Shown: positions 7,812 through 15,089 of the stretch, in pieces | Numbering within the stretch: position 1 is the stretch's first letter | How the letters are laid out: every line of letters starts with the position of its first letter | Assembly (NCBI RefSeq): GCF_007829035.1 | Contig: NZ_VIVQ01000001.1 | Location: forward strand, 1,922,001 to 1,986,000 | Length of the DNA stretch: 64,000 nucleotides | From: Rudaeicoccus suwonensis | GTDB lineage: Bacteria; Actinomycetota; Actinomycetes; Actinomycetales; Dermatophilaceae | Direction of reading: 5' to 3' | The notes under the pieces: generated by a model | What the model saw: only the letters and a program-made list of their open reading frames with translations | What the model was told of the DNA's origin: nothing | Database searches by the model: none | Translations under genes and position numbers: made by a program

Positions 7812-9050
7812 TCAGTCCATTCCGCACGCGGCGGGCTTGGCCACCCGCAGATTGGGGCAGCAGCCGGCCCGGCACACCGACGGCATCGCAGCCCCGGGCC
7901 AGGCAGCTGGGTCCACGGCCTCGCCACGGGCCTCGGCAGCACGTTCCTCCAGCAGGTCCACCAGGCCCATGACGAACTCCGGATCGACTCCCAATGTCGG
8001 CACGCGCGTCATGCGCAGGCCGAGCTCGGCAGCGGTCTCGGCTGCTTCGGTGTCGAGGTCGTGAACGACCTCCATGTGGTCGGAGATGAAACCGATCGGT
8101 GCGACGACGACATCCGTCACGCCCTTGCGGGCGAGCTCTCGTAAGTGGTCGTTGACGTCGGGCTCGAGCCAGGGCGTGTGCGGCGAACCGGATCGCGAGC
8201 AATAGACCAGCGCGCCGCTGAGGTTGCGATCCAGCGTGACGCCGGCCTCGTCCAGGATCACGTGGGCGATCTCGTCATGCTGGTGCTCGTACAGATTGCC
8301 CTCGCCGTCACCCGGCCCGGAGGTGTCGTCCATCGCCTCTGGGATCGAGTGGGTCACGAACACGATGCGGAGCCGGTCGTCGTCGGGCTGCCCGCAGGCC
8401 CGCACCGCGTCGGTCACCAGTCGCGCGTAGACCCGGGTGAAGCTGGGGTGGGTGGCGTACTGCCGGATCTTGTCGACCTCGATGACACGCCCTTCGTCGG
8501 CCAGCGCCTCGATCGCCGCGGCGATGTCCTCGCGGTATTGACGGCACGAGCTGTATGACGAATACGCACTCGTCGTGACTGCCACCACACGTCGGACTCC
8601 GGCGTCGTGGGCATCGCGCAACACGTCCGTGGCGAACGGCTCACTGTTGCGGTTACCGAACAGCACCGGCGCGGGGATGCCGCGGCGTCGGAGTTCGTCG
8701 TGCAGGGCCTTCTGCAGGTCGCGGTTGAGGTCGTTGATCGGGCTCCTGCCGCCACGCGCGTAGTAGTGCTCGGCGACGGATTCCAGCCGCTCGTCCGGCA
8801 CGCCGCGGCCGGCGGTGACCCGTCGCAGGAAGGGCATCACCTCGTCCATCGACTCGGGACCACCGAACGACATGAGCAGGACTGCGTCATACGGCTCGAC
8901 GCCTGTCGCTTCTGTCTCCGGTGCAGGTTCGAGGTCCGCGGATTCCTGCGTCGAGGCGTCGCCGAGGAGCGGCTCGGGCGCCAGGTGACCGGCCGGCTGG
9001 TCGCCCGGTGGAACGGTTGGATCCGGCGGTTCAACGATCGGCGACGTCAT
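7812..9050 (-). CDS. cpfC: ferrochelatase, probably the coproporphyrin type (CpfC)
   Basis: This enzyme inserts ferrous iron into a porphyrin. Actinobacteria use coproporphyrin III in the coproporphyrin-dependent haem pathway, so CpfC is the likelier role than protoporphyrin ferrochelatase. The protein is 412 residues: a 50-residue variable leader, then DAVLLMSFGGPE, YYARGGRSPIND, FVTHSIPE and PIGFISDHMEVVHDLD. The tail VCRAGCCPN...CGMD has four cysteines, resembling the C-terminal [2Fe-2S] ligands known in mycobacterial ferrochelatase. I chose the ATG at 9050; a longer frame to 9140 would run into the inverted repeat and has an arginine-rich, unlikely leader. Confidence 0.92.
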   Translation of the reverse strand: MTSPIVEPPDPTVPPGDQPAGHLAPEPLLGDASTQESADLEPAPETEATGVEPYDAVLLMSFGGPESMDEVMPFLRRVTAGRGVPDERLESVAEHYYARGGRSPINDLNRDLQKALHDELRRRGIPAPVLFGNRNSEPFATDVLRDAHDAGVRRVVAVTTSAYSSYSSCRQYREDIAAAIEALADEGRVIEVDKIRQYATHPSFTRVYARLVTDAVRACGQPDDDRLRIVFVTHSIPEAMDDTSGPGDGEGNLYEHQHDEIAHVILDEAGVTLDRNLSGALVYCSRSGSPHTPWLEPDVNDHLRELARKGVTDVVVAPIGFISDHMEVVHDLDTEAAETAAELGLRMTRVPTLGVDPEFVMGLVDLLEERAAEARGEAVDPAAWPGAAMPSVCRAGCCPNLRVAKPAACGMD

Positions 9051-9115
9051 ACGGCACACACTACGACGCCTGACACCGGCGATCCGGCGCGCCCTGCCAC
9101 GCCCGATCGCCCCGT

Positions 9116-9146
9116 CGTGGCATGGTGGTGGACGGCCCATGCCACG
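9116..9146. promoter_or_regulatory. 10-bp perfect inverted repeat between divergent cpfC and sepH
   Basis: CGTGGCATGG (9116-9125) and CCATGCCACG (9137-9146) are exact reverse complements with an 11-base spacer. The element is 65 bp from the cpfC start and 22 bp before the sepH start. It could be an operator; no matching regulator is known from this sequence. Confidence 0.4.
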
Positions 9147-9168
9147 AACTCACCTGGGAGATACACGC

Positions 9169-10566
9169 ATGCGGGATCTGCGACTTGTCGGCGTTCACGA
9201 GGACGGTGAACACGTCGTCCTCACGGATGCCGACGGCGAACGCTTCCAGGTCGCGATCGACGACGAACTGCGACGTTCTGTGCGCGTCCGGCAGGTTTCG
9301 ACAACGAGCACGGAGGCCTCCGACGAGGACGCCGTGCAGATGCGGCCGCGCGACATCCAGGCGTTGCTGCGGTCCGGCTTGACAATGGACGAGGTCGCCG
9401 AGCGCTCCGGGTGGACCGTGGAGAAGATCCGGCGATACGAACCTCCGATCCGGGCCGAGCGCGACTATGTCGCCGGACTGGCGCGGAACATCGCCATCTA
9501 TCACCCGGGGCCGCGACAGGCCGAGCCCGCGACCTTCGCCGGGCGGGTGCAGCAGCGACTCGACGGTCGCGGTGTGCCGGCCGAGGAGATCGTCTGGGAT
9601 TCGTGGCGCGGCAACGACGGTGTCTGGACGGTGCAATGCGCCTTCCCCGCCGGCGGACGGCTGCGACAGGCGAACTGGCGCTTCGAGGTGTCCAGCCGCA
9701 CGCTCGCGCCGCAGGACGACGAGGCTCGGTGGCTCGGTGAGGACGAGCAGACGCCGGGACCGCTGAGTGCCGCTCCCTCCGGCCGCGATGTCACGGTGTA
9801 TGACGTGGAGGCCGAAGGTGGTCTGGCCGGTCGCGGCGGCACCAGCGTCCGCCGGGTCCGCGGCGGCACGGCGTCGGCCACCGCGATACCCGCAGCGGTT
9901 GCCCCGGCAACGCCTGCGGACAAGGGAGCGACACCGGTGGATCTCGTCTCGGCCATGCGGGAGCGGTCCAAAGGCCGCCGCAAGCGCGGCCGAACCAAGC
10001 CCGACACCACCTTTCCGGCCGATGCAGTGCCGGCCGTGCACGTCGACACCACCGGCGTGGAACCTCCGCTCGGATCGCACCCGCGTCCCGACGAGATCGA
10101 CCCCCCGGCGCCCGCGACCGCTAAACGGTCCGAGGCGTCGGACGGCGACGCGGCCCCGCGCAAGCAGCGGCCGACCGTCGAAGATCTGGGCCACGACCCG
10201 GTCACCGGCACCGTCTCGATGTTCGCCGACGCCGAGTTGACCGACTCCGAATCGACACGTGCGCCCCTCGATTCGCAGCCTGCCACTGCAGCGGACGATG
10301 CCGCTGATGAGACCGTCGATGTCGCGCAGGTTGCGGCGGACGATGAGACCGCCGATGGCGCCCAAGCCGGCCAGCGGACATCTGCGAATGATGCGCGTGA
10401 GACAGCTGAGCAGCAGGAGCGCGTCACACCCCTTGCTGCAGCCGAGGCCGCCACGCCCGACGACTCGGTCGTTCCGCCGGAGCGTCCGAGTGCAGCGCGC
10501 AAGGGTCGTCCTGCCGTGCCCAGCTGGGACGACATCATGTTCGGCCGGCGTCCGGGCAACGACTGA
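9169..10566 (+). CDS. sepH: septation protein SepH
   Basis: SepH is an actinobacterial cell-division protein that binds and stimulates FtsZ assembly. The 465-residue protein starts MRDLRLVGVHEDGEHVVL (DUF3071), contains a helix-turn-helix-like segment (DIQALLRSGLTMDEVAERSG, about 65-85), a long low-complexity acidic linker (about 190-450), and ends with the conserved PSWDDIMFGRR peptide. I chose the ATG at 9169 because it matches the family N-terminus and follows GGGAGA; an ATG at 9139 lies within the inverted repeat. A small hairpin (GCCGG/CCGGC, 10572-10587) follows the stop before the convergent MFS gene. Confidence 0.93.
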   Translation: MRDLRLVGVHEDGEHVVLTDADGERFQVAIDDELRRSVRVRQVSTTSTEASDEDAVQMRPRDIQALLRSGLTMDEVAERSGWTVEKIRRYEPPIRAERDYVAGLARNIAIYHPGPRQAEPATFAGRVQQRLDGRGVPAEEIVWDSWRGNDGVWTVQCAFPAGGRLRQANWRFEVSSRTLAPQDDEARWLGEDEQTPGPLSAAPSGRDVTVYDVEAEGGLAGRGGTSVRRVRGGTASATAIPAAVAPATPADKGATPVDLVSAMRERSKGRRKRGRTKPDTTFPADAVPAVHVDTTGVEPPLGSHPRPDEIDPPAPATAKRSEASDGDAAPRKQRPTVEDLGHDPVTGTVSMFADAELTDSESTRAPLDSQPATAADDAADETVDVAQVAADDETADGAQAGQRTSANDARETAEQQERVTPLAAAEAATPDDSVVPPERPSAARKGRPAVPSWDDIMFGRRPGND

Positions 10567-10595
10567 GCCGCGCCGGATTCCACCGGCCGGCGAGG

Positions 10596-12539
10596 TCAGC
10601 GCCAGCCGCCGGGACGCCGCGGCTGACGGCCGTCGGCGGGCTGATCGCCGTCATGCCGGTATGCCGCGACGTCGCTGCGCCGCACACCGATCGTGTCCGC
10701 TGTGCCCCGATCGCGGGATGTGCTCTGCTGCGCGGGTGCTGAGGGTGCTGAGGGTGCTGCCGGCAATGTGACACCGGTCTCCTGCGGACGCGCCGAGCCG
10801 GCAGCGGGCCCTGCGTCATACGGAACGGTTTCGGCAGGCTCGCCGGTGACGGGTCGCTGTCGACGAGCCATCGGATTGGCCGATTTCACCCGGGCCGGCA
10901 ACGGCAGTTCGCGGCCGGTGTGCCAGACCAGCACCACGCTCGCCCATCCGACGAGCAGCACGGCGGCCAGGACCATCCCCAGCGTTGCATCGGACGGTAT
11001 GGCGACGGCGATGATGCCGCCGATGACCCAGGACAGTTGCAGCAGCGTCTCAGAACGGCCGAAGACGCTGGTGCGCATGTGTTCCGGCACGGTGTCCTGG
11101 ATCTGCGAGTCGAGCGCCAACTTGCCCAGTTGCTGACCGATGCCGGCCACCAGACCCACGGCGATCGCGGTGCTCAGCGAGAAGTGCACGGCCGCGACGA
11201 CGGCCAGGATCGCATCGGCCACGAGGGTGCCGAGCACGATGACCTTCGGCGAGGCGATCCGCAACAACGAGCCCATCACGGTGCCGAGCGAATTGCCGGC
11301 GCCGGCTGCCCCGACCACCAGTGCGAGCAGGAGCGTCTTGCGGTCCTCCCAGCCGGGGAACGGATGGATACGCACCAGGAAGGCCAGGAAGATCGTCAGG
11401 AATCCTGACAACCACCGCAGCCCGACGTTGGCGCGCAGCGCGGTCACCACCGAAGCCGTGATGCCGTACTTGCTACCGCCACCGGTCGCCAGGCCGGACG
11501 GAGCCGGCTTCTCACCGACCGCGGAGTCGACCTTGGGCGGCAGCAGGATGGCCAGCACGGTGCCGATCGCGAACAACAGCGCGCCCATGCGCAGCGCCCA
11601 CGGCGCTCCGCCCAACTTGGCGGCGGTGCCGGCCAGTCCACCGGCGACCGCTGCACCGATGACCCCGGCGAGCGAAAGCCGACCATTGGCCTTGACGAGG
11701 GTCAGTTGGTCGGGAAGCAGTCGCGGCGCCGCCGCCGATCGCGTGACCAGGTAGGCCTTGGAAGCGACCAGCACGCACAACGCGACCGGAAAGAGCCAGG
11801 TCGACTTGTCCTGCACGGCCTGCGCGAGAACCCAGCACAGAAAGGCGCGGATGGCCAGGGTGGTGCCGATCGCCCAACGGCGGCCGTGCCGGTAGCGGTC
11901 CAGCAGCGGTCCGATGAACGGCGCGACCACAGCAAACGGCAGCATCGTCAGGCACAGGAACAACAGCACCGAACTCTTCGCCTGCGCCGAGGACACCGAG
12001 AAGAAAACCGTCCCCGCCAGGCCGATCGTGACTGCGGCGTCACCGGCGGAACTGAAGGCGTGGACCTGGATCAGCCGGGCCAGCCCGCTCTCGCCTGCGC
12101 CTTGGGCTTCGCTGGCCCGACGTGCAACGCGCACGGTGGTGCGACTCGCAGTGGCCGCCAACCGGGCTGCTGCTCCCGCGCCACGACCGACGGTGCGACC
12201 TGCGGAGACCGCCGCGTCGCGCTTGTTGTGCATCGAGTCGCCTGGGTGGTCACCCGAATCCGTACGGCTGCCAAGCGGATTCGCACCGGGGTGTGTTGGC
12301 GCGTCGACGTCGGAGCTGTCGGGCTCGTATGCCGCACGGTGGTCGTAACTCACGTCATACGCACGCTCGGAGGGATCGATGCGCTCAGTGCGCGGCCGTA
12401 TGCCGGAGGTGCTGTCACGACCAGGTCGATCGCGCCTGATCGGCCTGGTCGACTCGGAGGCCGGCGCACCCGGGCTGAAGGCACGATCGCGCTCCATGCG
12501 ACGGCGCTGCCGGCGGGAGGGCGAGCCGTCGCGAGTCAT
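10596..12539 (-). CDS. MFS-type transporter with long charged N-terminal extension
   Basis: 647 residues. The first 120 are hydrophilic and arginine-rich; an MFS body of about 12 membrane segments follows (about 140-560) with the loop motif DRYRHGRRWAIG between segments 2 and 3; the tail is hydrophilic and contains an Ala-Pro-Ser repeat from a 9-base tandem repeat near 10735-10760. Substrate unknown. Its ATG overlaps the thymidine kinase stop (ATGA), so it closes the leftward gene string. An internal ATG (MHNKRDAA, near residue 102) is an alternative start, but the overlap favours the first. Confidence 0.8.
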   Translation of the reverse strand: MTRDGSPSRRQRRRMERDRAFSPGAPASESTRPIRRDRPGRDSTSGIRPRTERIDPSERAYDVSYDHRAAYEPDSSDVDAPTHPGANPLGSRTDSGDHPGDSMHNKRDAAVSAGRTVGRGAGAAARLAATASRTTVRVARRASEAQGAGESGLARLIQVHAFSSAGDAAVTIGLAGTVFFSVSSAQAKSSVLLFLCLTMLPFAVVAPFIGPLLDRYRHGRRWAIGTTLAIRAFLCWVLAQAVQDKSTWLFPVALCVLVASKAYLVTRSAAAPRLLPDQLTLVKANGRLSLAGVIGAAVAGGLAGTAAKLGGAPWALRMGALLFAIGTVLAILLPPKVDSAVGEKPAPSGLATGGGSKYGITASVVTALRANVGLRWLSGFLTIFLAFLVRIHPFPGWEDRKTLLLALVVGAAGAGNSLGTVMGSLLRIASPKVIVLGTLVADAILAVVAAVHFSLSTAIAVGLVAGIGQQLGKLALDSQIQDTVPEHMRTSVFGRSETLLQLSWVIGGIIAVAIPSDATLGMVLAAVLLVGWASVVLVWHTGRELPLPARVKSANPMARRQRPVTGEPAETVPYDAGPAAGSARPQETGVTLPAAPSAPSAPAQQSTSRDRGTADTIGVRRSDVAAYRHDGDQPADGRQPRRPGGWR

Positions 12540-13240
12540 GGCTCCATCATGCCAACCGGTGGCGCCGGTGGACCGGGTAGCGGACAGAGATCAAGATCGA
12601 AGGGCAGGACCTCCGGCGAGACCGCCTGCGCCCGGGCAGCCTGCGAGGTCATCCGCCGCATGTAGTGGCGCCGGCACAAGACTTCGTACTCCACCGCAGC
12701 CGTCGGCACACCGGTGACGTCACCGACCACGACCTGCTCCCCCTCGACCACCATGTGACCGTCGACGACGCGCGCATTGTGCGTGGCCCGGCGCCCGCAC
12801 CAGCACAGTGCCTCGACCTGCAACACCTGGATCCGGTCGGCGAGTTCGATCAACCGGCGCGACCCCGGGAACAGCTGAGTGCGGAAGTCCGCGGTGATGC
12901 CGAAGGCGTAGACGTCGACATCCATCTCGTCGACCAGCCGGGCCAGTTGCTCGATCTGCTCCGGGGTGTAGAACTGCGCCTCGTCACCGATCAGGTAGTC
13001 GACGACCCGGCCACCGGTCGCCTGCGTCACGACCAGCTCCCAGAAGTCCAGGTCGTCGGCCACCTCGAGTGCGTCGTGCGCGAGTCCGAGCCGCGAGGAC
13101 AGCACCGCCTCGCCCGCGCGGTCGTGCTTGGTGAACACCAGACCCCGCCGACCACGCGCGCGGTGGTTGTGCTCCATCTGCAGGGCAAGGGTGCTCTTGC
13201 CGCAGTCCATCGTTCCGCTGAAGAAGACCAGTTCCGCCAC
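12536..13240 (-). CDS. tdk: thymidine kinase (type II, zinc-containing)
   Basis: Salvage enzyme phosphorylating thymidine to dTMP with ATP. 234 residues, slightly longer than usual because of a proline-rich tail. It shows the P-loop FFSGTMDCGKSTLA, the IGDEAQFY box, the lasso segment and zinc-ligand cysteines (CWCG, and C in EVLCRRHY). The GTG at 13240 starts the family N-terminus (AELVFFSG) and lies 11 bp after the phosphodiesterase stop with AAGG just upstream; the open frame above it is shadow. It overlaps the MFS start by four bases. Confidence 0.95.
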   Translation of the reverse strand: MAELVFFSGTMDCGKSTLALQMEHNHRARGRRGLVFTKHDRAGEAVLSSRLGLAHDALEVADDLDFWELVVTQATGGRVVDYLIGDEAQFYTPEQIEQLARLVDEMDVDVYAFGITADFRTQLFPGSRRLIELADRIQVLQVEALCWCGRRATHNARVVDGHMVVEGEQVVVGDVTGVPTAAVEYEVLCRRHYMRRMTSQAARAQAVSPEVLPFDLDLCPLPGPPAPPVGMMEP

Positions 13241-13251
13241 GACAGCAGACC

Positions 13252-14427
13252 TTACGAGGTCGGCAGGTGCAGCATCGGCACCGCCGTCTCCGCCGTGGTG
13301 AGAGAGCCGTGCTGGCCGATCAGGCCGGTGACGGTCGGCTTCATGAACCGCGAGTCGTACGCCCCGACAGGCGCCCGCATCGCGACGATCACGTCTCCGA
13401 TTCTGTTTTGTATGGCGGGCACCACCGGTCCGAACAGCCCTGCGCTGACAGCGGTTTCGCGATCGAGCACCCACGCGTCGTCACCGAAGCGCTCCTGCCA
13501 GATGGCCAGCACGTCGTCGGCGGCACCGGACCTGCAGTACAACTGCAACGATCGCAGTTCGCCGCCGACGAGTTCGATGCCGTCGCGCAGTTGCGCATCG
13601 TGGGCGATGTCGACCCGCGCGTCGGGCGGAACGTCGACCATGCCGTGGTCGGCAGTGATCGTGAGCGAGGTGCCGGCGGGCAGTGACCGGTGCAATCGCG
13701 CGAGTTCGCGGTCGAGCAGTTCGAGCGCATCACCCCATTGCCAGGAGTCGCAGCCGTGGCCGTGGCCGGTGCGGTCGACATCGCCCCAGTAGAGATAGGT
13801 CAACGAGCGACGGGCGGCTTTCGCGGCCGGCACGGCCGCGTCGACGCAGTCGGCCAGGTCGCGGCCACCGCGAAAATGCGCACCGCGCAAGGCAGCACGG
13901 GTCAGACCCGAGCCATCGAACTTGGCCGGGCCGACCATGGTGACCTCGATGCCGGCTGCGACCGCGCGTTCGAAGACCGTCGGATTGCTCTGCCACTGCA
14001 GCGGATCCGGCCCGTCGACCCAGTCGAGCTCGTTGAACAGGTGATCGGTGCCCGGCACGCGCACCTGGTAGCCGACCAGGCCGTGCGCGCCTGGCGGCAG
14101 ACCGGTGCCGAACGAACCCATGCTGGTGGCGGTGGTGCTGGGGAAACCACACGTGAGTTGGACCGGCACCTCAGAGGGCTGACCGGCGAGAGCCTTCCGC
14201 AGGAAGGGCGCGTGGCCGCTGCGGGCCTTCAACAGTTCGAGGCCGAGTCCGTCGGCGAGAACCACCACCGCACGTTGCGCCGGCGGCAGCGGCGCGCCCG
14301 CGATGTCTTCCGGGGGGCGCGGGCCACCGATCGATGCCAGCACCCGCGGCAGCACTCCTGCGAGACCACCTGCGTCATACGCGGGCAGCGGCAGACCAGG
14401 CCGGGCCGTCGGCACCGGCCCGGTCAC
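13252..14427 (-). CDS. alkaline phosphatase-superfamily protein (type I phosphodiesterase/nucleotide pyrophosphatase)
   Basis: 391 residues. Metal-binding features of the superfamily are clear: VVVLADGLG (first Asp), CGFPSTTATSMGSFGTG (nucleophile Thr/Ser), WGDVDRTGHGHG and TADHGMVDVP. No signal peptide is visible, so it is probably cytosolic. It likely hydrolyses a phosphodiester or nucleotide pyrophosphate bond, substrate unknown. The ATG overlaps the DUF5998 stop by four bases. The order DUF5998-phosphodiesterase-thymidine kinase is conserved in actinobacteria. Confidence 0.88.
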   Translation of the reverse strand: MTGPVPTARPGLPLPAYDAGGLAGVLPRVLASIGGPRPPEDIAGAPLPPAQRAVVVLADGLGLELLKARSGHAPFLRKALAGQPSEVPVQLTCGFPSTTATSMGSFGTGLPPGAHGLVGYQVRVPGTDHLFNELDWVDGPDPLQWQSNPTVFERAVAAGIEVTMVGPAKFDGSGLTRAALRGAHFRGGRDLADCVDAAVPAAKAARRSLTYLYWGDVDRTGHGHGCDSWQWGDALELLDRELARLHRSLPAGTSLTITADHGMVDVPPDARVDIAHDAQLRDGIELVGGELRSLQLYCRSGAADDVLAIWQERFGDDAWVLDRETAVSAGLFGPVVPAIQNRIGDVIVAMRAPVGAYDSRFMKPTVTGLIGQHGSLTTAETAVPMLHLPTS

Positions 14428-15041
14428 TGACCGATCGCCGCCGACAACGCGCGTGAAAAGTCCAGTGCCTGCTGCAGATTCGCGTCGCCGTCGGCGTCGG
14501 CGCTGACACGCAGCGCGATGTCGTCGCCGGCGATCGAGCCTTCGTAACCGTGATCGGCGCCGCAGTCGGGGTCACCACACGTCGCCGGCAGCAGGTCCAC
14601 CCGGCTGACCGCTCCCCACGAAATCGTCACGGTCACCTCGCGGCCGAGGCTGCCCTCGACATACGTCTCGGGAGACGGCATGACGTGGGCAAGCATGACG
14701 CCACGGACTGCCGACAAGGGCACAGTTTCGGTGGTCGCCGTCGCCACCGAGCCAAGGTGGGCCACCGGGGACTCCGGCGTGGGTGTGTGGTCGTCGGCGT
14801 GGGCCACGATCAGCCGGCGAGACGTCAGCGCGACGACGGTGACGTGACGACGAACCGTCTCGTTATCGATGGTGGTCTCGGCGTGCACCAAGTGCGACAG
14901 GACCAAATCGGTTCCGACTGCAGTCGCGACGACGTCGGCGACGAGCGCCGGGAAGTACCCCGCCTGCTCGATGTCGGACAGCAGTCCCTGCGGCAGGACG
15001 GCACCGGTGATCTGTTCACTGCGTGAAGCCATGAGGGACAT
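14424..15041 (-). CDS. DUF5998 family protein
   Basis: 205 residues (or 202 from the ATG at 15032). The sequence shows a mixed alpha/beta body with the conserved lines GYFPALVADVVATAV, VVALTSRRLIVAHADD and a CGDPDCGADHGYEG segment with two cysteines. Function unknown; the family travels with the phosphodiesterase and thymidine kinase genes in actinobacteria. It is separated from the upstream GNAT/acyl-CoA synthetase by about 48 bp and overlaps the next gene. Confidence 0.85.
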   Translation of the reverse strand: MSLMASRSEQITGAVLPQGLLSDIEQAGYFPALVADVVATAVGTDLVLSHLVHAETTIDNETVRRHVTVVALTSRRLIVAHADDHTPTPESPVAHLGSVATATTETVPLSAVRGVMLAHVMPSPETYVEGSLGREVTVTISWGAVSRVDLLPATCGDPDCGADHGYEGSIAGDDIALRVSADADGDANLQQALDFSRALSAAIGQ

Positions 15042-15089
15042 TCTCGCAGCATGCCTACGGTGCTCGCGATGGCTGTGTGCAGATCGCTC

